Source of the DNA: Erythrocercus mccallii
Taxonomy: Eukaryota > Chordata > Aves > Passeriformes > Dicruridae
Assembly: GCA_013397435.1 (NCBI GenBank)
Contig: VZRG01000205.1
Span: forward strand, 124,001-188,000
Direction: 5' to 3'
DNA length: 64,000 bases
Numbering within the stretch: position 1 is the first letter of the stretch; every line of letters begins with the position of its first letter. Under the pieces are notes generated by a model that ran no database searches, was not told the origin of the DNA, and was given only the letters and a program-made list of their open reading frames with translations. Positions 11,722 to 24,740 of this stretch are shown here, in pieces. Position numbers and translations under genes: made by a program.

Positions 11722-14350
11722 CAAGCAGCCAGCATTTCTCATTCCCTCAAATCCTCAGTCTCTGAGCAACACAGGTAAGCAGATGACTTGGAAGTGCCAG
11801 ATCAGTTACTGATCTTGCTCAGTAATATGTCTCTAACAGTGACAGAAAAAGACTCTCAGGAATAAAATGCAAGAAATCTAAATATAAGAAATTATACCTT
11901 CCTCCAGAAGGAGTTCCCTACAACCACATATATGCGTGTATATAAAAACACGTGTGTCTGTATATACACAGGTGAATAATTTTTAAAAAATATTTTTTTA
12001 TTAGCTGTTTGTTCTAGCATGTGCATTCTTTTCCAATACTCACAAAAAAGTTTCTGCAGCACCATTCTCCCCCATATTTTGGGTGAAAGAACACAATTTT
12101 CATATTTTGAGTTTGGACGCCAGTAAAGCAGCTCTGCATGCACGTGGCTTGAGCACAATCCACAGATGCAGAACCTTTGCACTCTTAATAAAGAATTGGG
12201 TTTAGTTTAGAGACACAGAGGCCTCCTGTATTATTACCCACCAGTGGTGCACAAAACACCTCTCAGCCAGGTCTGAAGGCTCGGAGCACCAAGGGCTGCA
12301 GGCACACAGATGAAAAGACAATGCTGGCCAAAGACTGATTACAAAGCAAAGCTATTTGCTATTTGGAATTGAAATGGGGCTCATCACGACAAGTCTGGAA
12401 GCAATACTTGTTCACTGATGCCTGAGTCATTTATAAGGGTTGAAAATCACTTTTTTGGAGGTTTTTTTCTCTCTTTGTTTTAAATTGTGTGTAAACTAGT
12501 CCTCATTTCTCACAACGGCAGAGTTGGCTCTGGAATGGAAATGGAAATCATCCATTTCTATATGTGCATATTTTCTAATATAGTCAATTAAATTATATTA
12601 CTGTGTGCCACTATTACAAATCTAGGGAATCAGCAGCATATGTTTAAAAAACCCCAAAAAACCCAAAAGCTTTTTCTCCACCTAAGTTTAAGAGAGTGGC
12701 CTAGTATTCCAAATCAAAATTTGAAATTTTTAGTCACCACACCTTTTTCTTTCCCACTAATTGTTATTGTAAGTATCAGTGTTATTTTTGACTGGTTTTA
12801 CCTTTTAACTTCATCTAAGTTCATAAATTTGAAGACAAAGCTGTTTCCCAAGAGACTTCTGTTCAAGACCTTATAGTTCTACTACTAAATCTTTAAAACA
12901 TGGCATGAAACTCAACATACACAGCAACACTAGAGCTCTTCTGAACTACATCAAAGACTTTTTTTTTTTTGCAAATCCCTCCAGGCAGTGGCAAAGTGGA
13001 GCTCATTCCATTCCCCATCCCCAGGCTAGAAGGGCTTCACCCTTGCTCTGCCAAGCTCTGGTGCTGTGGAGACTTCCATGGGAGAAGAAGAGATGCTTCA
13101 AACTAAATTTATGTCTCTGATGATCTCAACATTTTCTGGAGCTGAAGCCTGGCAATTCACAGAGCCCTAAGAAGTCCTCAGTTAATCTGAGGCCCTTCTA
13201 CAATAATAGAAGATAATCTGTCCTCTATGGCCCTTTGGCACCCCAGTGCTTGTGGTTTAAGCCTGATTCAGACAGATTCAGAGAGATGGGGCTGAGTGGG
13301 ACAGGATTTTGCTCTTCAAATCTGAAAAGGAAATTAATCCCTCCAAATCTAAAATTCAGGGTCCCCCACTAGTGTCTGTTTTTCTCTTGAAGAGACTATT
13401 CTGTTTCTCTGATGAAAAGTAAGTACAATGATAGACTTTCAGAGAAGAAAAAAATAAAATTGTTGGGGGGGGAACTAAAAGAAAATAAAAAAATATGTTA
13501 CCTACATCACAAACTGTATTGGCTCTGGCCTCCCATCTCTCCAGTAAAACTTACTATTGATATTGATCATTGTTCAGTCAGATTCTGGATTAACAGAGAA
13601 CTCCTTACTAGATAGAACACCCACTTTCAAAGAACACACACTGATCATGCACTTAGCTCATCCTTACATGAACTTAAATACTTCAATTGTTTGCTGAAAG
13701 GAGACTGTAGTTGCTTATATAAGTCAGTGGCTGATTAGCTACCTAATTTTAACATCTGCAATAAAAACAACATACAAGTCTGTTCATTGTAAACAGGCAG
13801 AAGACTTCTTCCCAAATAATACTCAGATGGAACAGCAAGAGTTAAATAGTTTTAAAAATATTTTCTTACTGCTTCTCTGTGACAAATGCTCAGAAAAGCC
13901 TTTTTCTAACTTAGCCATCCAGGGCTGGATGCAAACGCTGAAAAAATGGAGCTGCTTTCAGTTCTTTTCATCTGACAAAATATTTAAGCACTTGGAACTA
14001 AAGTTTCACAACTTTACTTTCCAAGTTGACAACAATGGACGTATGTACAAGTAATTTAAGACTAATACAAAGAACATTATAATTTTATAACCATAGAGTA
14101 ACTATCCACTGGAGGCTGCTTTGGCCAGCCCTGTAGCATGTTCTCTACTTTACACATAGAGTTAGTTCTTCTCTCTAAGGATCTATTGTGGCTGAAAGGG
14201 GAATTCGCGTTCACTGTCTTAAAAATGTTTTTTCTTTTCTTGATTTGGAGATGAAATAAGGTGTCATTATTTTTGAGGAGACTTATTATTAATAATAGCA
14301 TTATTTTATTTCTGGTGGGTGCATACTGTGGTGTTTTTTCCTCATGTTCT

Positions 14351-14380
14351 ATTATTATTATTATTATTTATTATTAATAA
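14351..14380. repeat. ATT trinucleotide microsatellite
   Basis: About nine ATT units occur with one interruption near the end (TTTATTATTAATAA). The tract is surrounded by other AT-rich sequence. Confidence 0.9.
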
Positions 14381-17300
14381 GGTTATTGTGTTTAGCAAGC
14401 CAAATACTGAATCTTTGGCTATATCAAAACCAATTCTGTTCAGTACAGAGGCAATGCTACAATTCTGAGTCCATCCATCCCCTGTTGGAGCAGTAGAAAA
14501 GGGCTAAAGAGTGGTGTGTACTCCTTAAACCCAAATCGTCACTGTCCCATCCAGTCCTCAACTCAACAATACAAAGTGATGAAGGTACTGAGGAGATTCT
14601 GGTTCTCTTGTAAAATTTTGTGAGGTCACATGATGACATGATTTTGGTATGAAACAGCTCTCCCTCCTTAGTACAAATTCAGCCTGTGAGGCTACCATAC
14701 CTTTAGTGCAAAGTCTGTAAGTATTTCCAATTTACAGTGAAAAATAAGAATTGGAATGTAGTAATGAAAATTCTACTATTTAAATTGCATATGTGTATTG
14801 CATTATCTAAGCTACTTTTTTAACTAAAAAATAGTTTCAAAAAATTCTCCCTGTACATAAATTTACTAAATTACCAATTCTTAGCATGAACATTTAGATT
14901 TCCTCTGTAAGAAATACACAGAACACTCAGCATTTAAAGACAATTACTCAGCCTATCGACTTCTTGCCTTAATTACTGTTGTATTTTTACACACTTTCTT
15001 CATCAACTAATTTTTCTTTCTAGTGATGTCACTGCAATTATTTCTATTCAGCCTGAATGTTTTACATTGCTTAGGCAGCTAGATAGCTGCCTTAGACTTG
15101 AATTGCTCAGCCATTTTCGGAACTCAGTCCCCTGTAAGATTTTGCTTCCCTACTTTTCAGGGTGGTTTCCAGCCAGCCATCATGGTATTGCTCTGAGGGT
15201 AGGTCACAGTCATTTAGCATTTCTATATCCCAGCATCTTGGCTTTATTCTAACATGGGAGCAATGGTTTCTGTGAGCACACGGGCTCATGTCACCTTTTC
15301 CTTGGCAGGTCAGGTAGCAATCACGAGTTCAGCAGAGGCTCTGTGATTGAAATCTCTGGCATCATTCGTGCATTGGAGTGTCTCTGCTAAGACTCATTGA
15401 TTTATTCATTGATCAAAGCAAGTTCCCTAACCAAAGTTCCAGAAAGCACTTTTACTTGTGCTTAATTTTAAGTCTGTTCAAAACTTCTGTGTTTTCCTGG
15501 ACTGGAGTCCTTGCCAGCCATTACAAAGTTTGCAAGACTTGTTCTAACATGGAAGCCCCAGAAAGCCTGCCCATTTTCCTATACATTTCAAGGAATCAGT
15601 ATCAGTGAACTAACTAAGGAATGAAAAATGAATAGTTTGGCAATTTTCCTCAGCATCTAGCAAATCATTTATTATCAACAATTGCCAATAATTCAGCAGC
15701 ATTCTCTCCTTTGTTGCCTCCATTGTTTGCCAAAAATTCCTCCTTATTTTAGTAAGTCTGGCTGAACAGGGCAGAACACGTTTGTAACATTTTGAAAACT
15801 TTTTCATCTGAAGTGACAGAGACCTTTCCTCCAGGGCACCAGTAGAACAGCAATCCCCCATACCTGACTTAATAAGTAAGAGCAAAACAAGTAAAACGTT
15901 GGGATTTAGCACTTTTTCCAATTGTGATTTTCCAGAGTCCCTGTTCATCAGCGTTTATTATTTACCTTTTAGCTTCATAGCATTTCCTTTTCACTTGGGA
16001 CTTGGGTTATTGCTTTGCAAATTGTATATTAATATTGCTTACCTACAAACACTTTAGGTATGATCCCAAGGGCAGTGCTGTATGCAATTTGATGAACATT
16101 TGAACTTTTAAAATTCAGTAGCATTTATTTTAACGAGAATTAAAAGATAAAGTTGAATTTCAAGTTTGGTGATTAATTTACATCTACTTAAAGACAGACT
16201 GAAGTAGGAAAAAATTCACTCCTTTGCAGAAGATTTGGAATTAAGTTTTTGTTTTGTTTAACAGCTCCCAACAACAGACCTTATAAAGCCAGTCCTGAAA
16301 CATGCTATGAAGAGAAAATACTAGTTTTAACTAGGAAGGAGAAAAACAAAATGTATTTAAGACACATATGTCTGCTCAGAAAATTTGGGACTATAACAAC
16401 TTTTGAAGAAACCTGGCAGAGTAGTTTATAAAACAAACAGTTGTTCCCTCTTTGGATATTAGTAAGACATCATGAGAAAATTAGAAGAGCTAAAGTATTC
16501 TCAGATGTTTGCAGTGAACACTCCCCAGTTCAGTGTTTGGAAAATGCAATGTGTAAAATTTCCCATAAACAAAAGGTTTTTTAAAATTCATTTCTGGGAT
16601 GTTCTTGGCTGAGATTGCTGGAACAAATAGAAATAGGTTTGTGAACATAAATAGCTGATGTGGAGAGTCCTTGGCAATATCTGTGCTAATAAACCAAAGA
16701 TAAAAATAAAGAAAAGAGTAAAATTACAACTCAAAAAGTAACAGAGCTGGGAAATTGGGGGTTCAGATTGCCTGTCCATTTTCTCTCATCTTGTTACAAC
16801 TTACTGTGTTAGAACATCTGGTATAAAACCTGTCACCAGACACTAATCCCAGAGCCAAACTACATTCTGAATGCTCTCAAAAAAGCTGTATAAGGATATG
16901 TGTGAACCTCCCATTTTGCAGCAATGCTCTCGCAGCCTGAAGTCTTTCATTCAGTAACTGACTCTATGGTGATATGTGCCTTTCACATAGAGGACTGGTT
17001 GACTCTTTATGATTTCACAAAACCCCCTTACGGATAAACAATCAAATTCCAGTAAAACATGTCTAGAAGATAAAACACAAAGCTTTGGAAATACAACTGT
17101 GAGCAGCAGTAAGAAGTAGAAGGGATAAAAGCCCAAACTTGAGGGATAAAATGAGCTTCTTACCTTTCTGTCACAATTTGATTAGCAGCAACAGGTTCCA
17201 GGTTTGATTTCTGGCTCTTTTCTCAGAAACCTAAGAAAATTAAACCAAACTGGTTGAGTGTTTTGTGAATGATACTTTCATCTTTGCAGTGAATAAAAAC

Positions 17301-17626
17301 ACAACTTCGCTGGAGGGACATAGGTGAAAAGAGTAAAAAATTAAATTCACTGAACAGCAGGTTTTCCGCTAAATATAGTAATAATTAGTCAAATCATTAC
17401 TCATTCACAATCACAATGAAGAATTTGATCCTTCTTGACCAAACCCTCTATTCCTATCTGCTTTAATCTAAAACATTTTGAATTACCAATCTGCAAGCCT
17501 TAGATTTTAGATGAGATTAGATCAATTACATCACAGTAACCACAGATAGGTACTGAATTACCAAGATTTTCCTGCTTCATTACAAGCGTACAATGTCATC
17601 AGATTTTTAGGAGAAGTTGTTTTTGG

Positions 17627-17732
17627 GTATGGGTTGTCGTGGTAGGGGTTTTCTCAGTGTTTTGTTTGGGGGACATTTTTTCAGTTGTGGTTTGTTTTTT
17701 GGGGGGTTTTTTTGCCTTTTTTTTTTTTTTAA
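17627..17732. repeat. T/G-rich low-complexity tract ending in poly-T
   Basis: The plus strand is almost wholly T and G, with a G6 run, a T7 run and a final T14 run. Such tracts can be slippage products or the reversed tail of an old retroposed sequence; I cannot identify a parent element on either side. A 70-codon lysine- and proline-rich minus-strand frame comes from this composition and should not be read as a gene. Confidence 0.75.
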
Positions 17733-18239
17733 TAGCCCCAAAAAGGCAAAACAAAAGACAAAGTGAAGTTCTTTTAGACCTCTCTTACTACCACTGCCAA
17801 AAACATTCCTTCTGACCATCTGTTTTCCGGAAAGGGCTCCTCACATCTTCTGGGCCTTAGCTGTCAGGGTTTTCTCCATTTGAGAAAGGGTATGTGCCTG
17901 TGCCTGCACATGAGGCCTTTAATTTGGAAACCAGCACAAAATTTCTGTTTTATAAAAAGGCTTTTTTCTACAGTTGTACAGAAAGTTTTTTAGATCAGTT
18001 GCAATCACAGCTAAATCCTCAGAAGGTCAGTGCAAAGCAGCAGAGGAAGCTCCTCAGATAGGATTAATTACTGGCCATTGGTCTGCTTGAAACCACAATC
18101 TTTCTACCACTGTCTTGGGGGTTCTCCTTTACACCCCTCTGGGTTCAGACATCAGAGCACTATGCCACTGTCTCTGCATCACTCTTTCAGTGTGATCAGC
18201 ACACGAACACCTACATACAAAGCATGCTAATGTGGATGC

Positions 18240-18600
18240 TGTCAGTAGCTCAGCGAATTTGCTCTGTTTTCTCTCTCTGGATGACCCAATGCTGAGGATG
18301 GATCACTCCTGCCAGGAACGGCCTGAGCTCACAAACAAGCATGCCACAAGGCAGTGTAGCAAGACCTGCATTATTATTATGCCTGCCTGATGTGCCAGCA
18401 CACGCATCAAGCTGCTTCAAAGCATTTACTCATCTGTTTTACTGCGCCAGCTACTGAACCACAGCAGCAATGAGTACCTACCCAGAAGAGTAATCGTCTG
18501 CATCATGGCAAAACCCCATACCCGATGCAGAAACAGCTATAAAAGCAGGCAAAACGGGAACCAGAGGTTGGGCTCCTCCTGCCAAGAAGTAACTTGGGTG
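18240..18600 (+). promoter_or_regulatory. GC-richer patch with an isolated TATA box
   Basis: The patch is visibly less AT-rich than its neighbours and keeps several CpGs. Near its end lies TATAAAAG at 18,538-18,545, a full TATA-box consensus, followed by GC-rich bases as in many TATA promoters. A start site would fall near 18,570. No initiator, coding exon or convincing splice donor follows, so this may be chance. A retained promoter of a non-coding transcript is the alternative. Confidence 0.2.
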
Positions 18601-18690
18601 GATCAGCATGCCCTAAGGCCATTGTGCTTTTATGGACAAACCAGGCTGCTTTTATGAGCCCTTGCTAGCTGTACACAAGGAAACCAAACA

Positions 18691-18800
18691 CAGGATCACA
18701 GAATCTTAAAATAACTTAGGCCAAAAGTTACCTCTGGAGCCATCTTGTCCCATCTATGCTCAGAACTGGGCTGCCTTGGATCAGGTTAGGGCCCCCTACA
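18691..18800 (-). mobile_element. CR1 LINE, short 3' end fragment (minus strand)
   Basis: The plus strand reads GGATCACAGAATCTTAAAATAA, then CTTAGG, TTACCTCTGGAGCCATCTTGTCC, GCTCAGAACTGGGCTGCCTTGGATCAGGTTAGGGCC, each aligning by eye with the reversed CR1 3' end. Only about 110 bases remain and they are moderately diverged. Confidence 0.8.
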
Positions 18801-21800
18801 AGTCTCTTACACCTTACTAACCTTACTTTCTGTTGTGTTAGAGACTCAGACACCAGATACCACATGCATACATATCCATGATGATATTTTGGATCACATC
18901 AACTACAATACCCATAAACAGAGGGGCAAAAAGAAGGAACTGCAAAGAGGAATAGCATGTGCAAACCGAATTCAGACCTCATGCTTCCTTCTAACCTCAG
19001 CAGAAATACTTGTAGATTCAATGTATGCAAAGCTATTAAAAACCAAACACACCCAAGGAACCCAGGTCTATAATGTACATTTTGGCCTTGAAGATATGTG
19101 TTTAGTCCACTAGAGTTGAGCAGATATGAAAGGAGAAGGGAAAGCATCTGTAAATGGACACATTTAAAAACAGCCAGCTGGATCCTATTGACAGTGCTCA
19201 AAAACATTGGAGTATTTATCATGTCACACTCCCAGGATGGGGCCAAAGCACAGTCTGGGTTAGCAGTTGCTGTTTTCATTTACTTGGCTTTAGCTGAGAG
19301 TTAGAAAACCTCACTTCAAAGGAGAAGCTTCTCCTTTGGTGAACTTTACCTGTTATTTGGAAATGTAGGAAAGGTAAGAAAACAGAAAGAACCTCCCCAG
19401 CCTCAGCTGGAAAGAGTATATAAGACAGAAGTAGAATTTACTTGCTTCCGTAACCATGGCAAACTAGCATTCTGCTCAGTTTAGTGATTCAATAACACTG
19501 TTTTCAGATAGTTTACCCAAAAGGTTTTATCTGCAAGTTTTTCTTCCCCCTAAAAAGCACTGCTGCTAATTTACCAAAGGTAGAACAAGGCAAAGATGAT
19601 GAACAGGTGGATATTAAAGTAAATTATTTCTCTAGGAATGACCACATGAAAACTCTTAGAATTTTCCTTCTGCAGTTCATGACTTTTTAGTGGATGGAGG
19701 ACCTTGAGAGAAGAAGCAAATATTAAAAATCTGATCTGACATAAACAGTAAAAGACAATCCCTTCCACTTATGATAGTGTCAGCAGCACAGTTCAATAAG
19801 TACTCATTTATTCAGGCTATCTAGTCTCTTCACGTATAAGCACCTAGAAGTGATGTAGGATGTTTAGACAATTTACTTCGGTGTGCAAAAATATTGTCAA
19901 AATCGCAATGAAAAGTAAGAAATAACTATTAATCAATCCTAAAAGATAAATGTGTCTTGGGTCCTTATATGACTTCTCTATCAAAATTCAACAAGGTTTA
20001 GCAGATTTGAAAGTAATTTTGCCCTATGAGGTGAAGAAATACAAAATGTAGATGTAGCAAGGGGCAGAGCCAAACATTTTTGTGATGCTTGCTGTCAAGA
20101 AGCCTGATAGCAGTTTTAAGCTTTTTGCCACAATCAAAGTAACAGCAAAGTTCTCACAGTGCAGACACAGCTTGTGCTAAGGGTTTCTGAAGCCCAAAAG
20201 AAAGCAAAGTGGTAAAAACTACATAGGGAGATATCCTTCTATTTGAAACAGAGGCACACAAATATTCTGAAGTGACACCCCATTCAGGAGGGCTCACATA
20301 GTTCCCCTGGATTTGTAGAACTTACTGAATCTTGACATTACCCTCAAACATCAGAGCCATTCTTTGTGCACTAGTTTTTACAGATGGACATTGTCACACC
20401 TCTGACAGGATCACTCCAGAAACTGAAGTTTTCCAGCTAAAAACTTGTCTCTTTTCTCTCATCTACAAGCACCAGGTCCTGTCCATGTTTCACCTGGCAG
20501 GACTGTGAAATCCAGCAGATTCCAAAGGGTCTGCCTACACTCCTCTTTGTTCCCACATAAATAAATTCAAACACTCTAAGTATTTGGTATCTTACTCTTT
20601 CATGCTTCTCCAGAAAATCCATTTAAGCCCAGTTACCACTGTAAACCCACCCTTTCCTGAACAGTGTGGCAGAGGTACAAGGCGAGATATTCAGATATGC
20701 TCATCTCACCCAGGATACCTCAGTCTCAACAGTTGCACAAAAAAAAAAAAAAACCAAAAAAACCACACCACCCTAAACCCCCTCCCCCAGAAAAACCCCT
20801 AAAAATATTCCTGACCTTAAAAAGACTGGAACTTTTTTTTTTTTCTAAATTTACATATAACTTTCACTTGTTTCTGTCTGTGTATTTGCTTTGTAAACAA
20901 AACTACCCAATACTACATGTTCCAAGGAAACACAATTAAAGGAAATTGTACAGCTCTGATTTCTTGTAACCACTTTTATTTAATTCTGCTTCCCTGACCT
21001 TTTTCCTTATGAAAGCTGATTAAAATGTTTTTAATAACAATGATAATTTGGTCAAAGATAAGAATAAAAGGGTTTTTTGAAGGAGGTTCCTCCTCGCATA
21101 AATGTACACATATTTGGTGTGCATTCTGTGAGCCCTTTCTCCCCATGTAATACAGAGCCAGAAAATCATCTGTCAGGGAATGATGGCTGATGAACTCTGC
21201 CACTTCGGCCTCAGGGTGCAGCCCTGCTGCTATACTTGACTTAGCCTTCAGTAGGCACTAAGTGCTCTGTCAGATCCATGCCAGGGGAAAAGCATATGCC
21301 TGCAACTCCCAAAAGTGTGGGAACCAGAATAAACAGAGACATTTTTAACGTTACCACACATTTTAAATCTGCTGTGTCACTTTCCTGTAAGCATTGTCCG
21401 TATTTTTGTAATATATACAGTCATTGTGGGTTTGTTGCTCTGCCCATCACCTCTGTTCTTTGTTGTACACTAACCAGGAAAACAAATGAAAAATAAAAGG
21501 AATGCACAGCATACATGACCATTTGGCTGGCTACTGCACTCTCTTACCAAAGTACAGAGGAGTTCTTGGGGTTTTCTTTACTCCCTTCCCCTTGCTAGTG
21601 CTTTTGTTGGTTTGTTGCAACAAGGCTTTTCTCACCTCATGCAGCTTTATTAATTCAGGGACTCTTTTAAAGCACTCTTGGGTGCTGTATCACCACACAC
21701 AGATATGTACAGCAGGGCTAGAGTTAAAAGTTATCTTCCTCTCTTCTTTACTTCCCAAGAATTCAATCAGTCATTGAATTATGCTGCTTGGCTTCGATGG

Positions 21801-24299
21801 ACTGCAGGACTCTCAAAATCTCAAGCATTTCCATTATGAGCTGAAGGTCCCATAGGTCCAAGGTAAAATGATGGTTTCAAACTGATGCCAATCATAAGCA
21901 TGGTTTGCTAATGCATATTTTTATTTCATATTGCCTAACCACTGATTACAACCAGGTTTTTAAAACAATTTTCTTAAAAGAATTGGTCAAATGCAGCTAT
22001 GATGGAATTTCCATCCTTCAGAAATTCCTCAGCAATGAATATCTATGTCTCCTTTTCTTTCATCACAGCCCTCTTTAGATAGAATATTTATATTGTGGCA
22101 AGCAGTAAAAGATTTTATTTCTTGTTTAGGAGAGGCTGACAGAAAATGCCATAAAAATTAATAGCTGTTCAAATTACACAAAATAATATTGAGGGTCTTT
22201 TTCCTCCCCACCACTGCAGGTATCTTTACCCATAGAGATCAGTATAGAAACTTTGTGAAAAACTTCTCTGTTAGGTGTCCCTTCAGTTCAAAAGGGATAT
22301 TCTGCAGCCCTGATTTACCACTGGGTAAATTCTAAGGAAGCAGCTTGCCAGTATTTTTCTCCCTTCTTTTACCTTCTCAGAACTAACAGAATTCATTCAA
22401 GCCTAACACACCTGAAAAAATACCTGCATTTAAGTTCTTAAATCAGTCACATTAACCCTTACAGGCATCAGCAGGACTCCTGCAGCACCAAAAAGAGACA
22501 TAGCAAGGCAAGGACAGGGACTCATAGAAAAGAAGACGTATTTTTAGGCCAGAGTCACTGTCACAACTTCAGCAAATTGCAAATTTCTTTGATTTTGACA
22601 TGAATATTAATCAGAGAATGATGCCTACTTCTGAAAACTAGTCTTCCCTAGCCATGTAAGGACTGTCATTTGCAACTCCAATGTTGAAAACTGAAATCAG
22701 ATCATTAGATGAGGATCCACTCCTCCACAGTCTTATTAGGCATTTCTTTCCTATAATACACATTACTACAAGAAGACATCCAAAGGTCCATTCATCTTAC
22801 TTTACAGATGGGTTTGGCTGACAGATATGAGCCTGACTTGCCTTATATTTCAATGCATCCAGCCCAGCACCCCTCCAGGCTTCCCTACAAAACATACCCG
22901 TCATTCAGCAGCAGCAGAACAGTTTAAATGCTTCTATCTGCTCACTTGAAATCCCACCCCCCCAGGCAAACTGTTCCCTGAGATGATCTTTACCCTTCAT
23001 TTGAGTCTAATGCACCAAGACATAAAAAGACATTATGTCCAGAGACTGGTGTGGCTACGGTAACAATTACCAGTTCAGCAAATCAGCTTCTCATTGCAAG
23101 CACTTCTCAGGCTATATATAAGCCAAGAAGAACCTAGAATCATTGTGTCAGCAATTCTCAAAGACTATTTTAAATGGTATCAAGTTTAATAAAACTTTTA
23201 CAACACAGTACAGAGTGTACTTTGTGTTCCTTTGAAATTGATGGAACAAGCCAATTTTTCCAGGTTTGTAGGCATAACATTTATTAAATTATAATAAGAA
23301 AATAGCTATTTAAAACCATGAAATGAAAGACTATAATATACATTTAAAGGTCAACAACTGCATGAGTTTCCTTATTATATATTTTATCTGAGAAGCTCTG
23401 GGGGATAAAGGAGCTCTGACTCCATCCATTTGCAAGCTGCTCACCATTGCTATTCCCTGCCTTGATTTGGACAAGGAACTACACACACTTATGGACAGCC
23501 CTCCTTCACCCAAGTATCTTACAGAACTGCCTTCACCCAATAAGATGGTGACTTACATTCTTTAAATAATTTCCAGCACATGTATCACATATAGATGGAG
23601 CTTTCGCAGCTTCAATAGCAAGGTCAGACTGAAACAGAATGATTTTATTCCATCTCTGCACTATACTTTCTTTAGGATGTTCTTTAAATCAGTTTTACCA
23701 CCTCCACCCCAATTTCCTCTCTGCAACTATGGAAGCTTACTACGTTCTTCAGAAGGGAAGAGTGGCTGTAATAACTAATATTGCCAAACAAAAACAACAG
23801 AACCTCAGCAAAGAAAAGCCAATGAGAAAATACCCAGATGAAGTGGAAACTTCAGCACCAAGAGTCTGGAAAGAAACGTGATCTAGATTTTGGTATTTAA
23901 AGCATTTTAATGTTTCAGCATTAAAACATTTTATTTCTTCCTAAATATGTTTAACATCAAACTTGAACTAACAAGGAAAACAATAAATATTGCTGGGGTT
24001 TTTCAAGTGCTAGCTATTTCAGTGGGCCTCATTTCACACTCTTCACTTAAGCTAAGTTGGTATTTAGAAGGATTTAAACAGGACTTCTTTTTAGCAGCCC
24101 TTAGAATGATACATCCTCCTGGTGCTCAAACAGAATACATGGACACGAGCACAGCGTAAGCTTTTTGTTTATTAATAAGTGAAACTACTTTCCCAAATTC
24201 ATAACATAAACTGCAACATTGTAGCACACTGAAATACAGTCTTCATGATATAAAACAGCCTAAGTTTGATAGACCTCAGTAATCTTCATTAATGATTCC
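18801..24299. other. Non-coding DNA, no gene seen
   Basis: The largest frame is 126 codons on the minus strand (18,899-19,279), with no recognisable domain. Two TATA-like strings (near 19,418 and 23,111) stand alone. A small hairpin, TTTTAATG paired with CATTAAAA around a 6-base loop, lies at 23,905-23,926. No interspersed repeat was recognised apart from the A/C-rich tract at 20.7 kb. Confidence 0.55.
20739..20806. repeat. A/C-rich low-complexity tract with poly-A
   Basis: A run of 15 A residues is followed by alternating A and C blocks. It is the strand mirror, in composition, of the T/G tract about 3 kb upstream. No flanking gene or transposon explains it. Confidence 0.75.
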
Positions 24300-24740
24300 T
24301 CTTCCTCAGTGGATGTATACATATACTGCACACGGAGCCTGATCTAAATCCATTGACATCTACGGAACACTTCAATAGAAAGTAATTTGGATGAGTACGG
24401 GCAACCCTATGCCTTTAGGCTGCTAATCAGCTTTTGAGCATTAAATTCAGCTGGCGTAAATGATATATAAAAATACAGAGAGACACACTTACAGCATTCA
24501 TCAAATATGTAAAATACAACACGGAAACACTATCACAACGCCCAGGTCCAGGTGTTTAAAGATGAATGTTGTAAAATTGGCGCAACTTTGAAAAACACAG
24601 CTGTGATTAAGATATAATTATCTTATGCAAGAAATCCATTTCAGAGCGATAGTTCTTCGCTGCTTGAAAGAAGAACATATTCATATTATTTTCCATTCAT
24701 CTTAATTCTGCAAAGTCTGTGCAGCTATAAAAGAGTGATT
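24300..24740. promoter_or_regulatory. Candidate conserved non-coding element (possible enhancer)
   Basis: This block retains roughly nine CpGs within about 330 bases (TACGGAAC, TACGGGC, GGCGTAAA, CACGGAAAC, CAACGCCC, GGCGCAAC, GAGCGATAG, TTCGCTGC among them), while kilobases on either side have almost none. It is repeat-free and mixes AT-rich cores (GATATAATTATCTTATG near 24,611, the palindromic GATATAATTATC type) with GC-containing motifs. Retained CpG in otherwise depleted DNA suggests purifying selection or lack of methylation. Function is inferred. Confidence 0.4.

Larger units (their letters stand above)
10791..18690. other. Long non-coding stretch, no gene seen
   Basis: No frame here exceeds 112 codons and none is recognisable. 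The longest (minus strand, 15,610-15,948) has a hydrophobic LLVLLLLI run but no known domain. AT-rich sub-blocks with TAATTA-like cores occur at 14,740-15,060 and are weak candidates for regulatory DNA. A G8 run sits near 13,464. The repeats and the GC-richer patch inside the stretch are listed separately. Confidence 0.55.

Noticed and set aside
15610..15948. 112-codon minus-strand frame with a leucine-rich hydrophobic run and a basic helical-looking part
   Set aside because: There is no recognisable family and no promoter or splice signals; the hydrophobic run is short and comes from AT-rich sequence.
17607..17819. Lysine/proline-rich small protein on the minus strand
   Set aside because: It is the translation of a T/G low-complexity tract.
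22840..22930. Possible further CR1 fragment (CCAGCCCAGCACCCCTCC region)
   Set aside because: Too few matching blocks in order to support a CR1 call.
23905..23926. Small hairpin (TTTTAATG / CATTAAAA, 6-base loop) as a microRNA or terminator
   Set aside because: The stem is only 8 AT-rich base pairs and the match does not extend; such hairpins are common by chance in AT-rich DNA.
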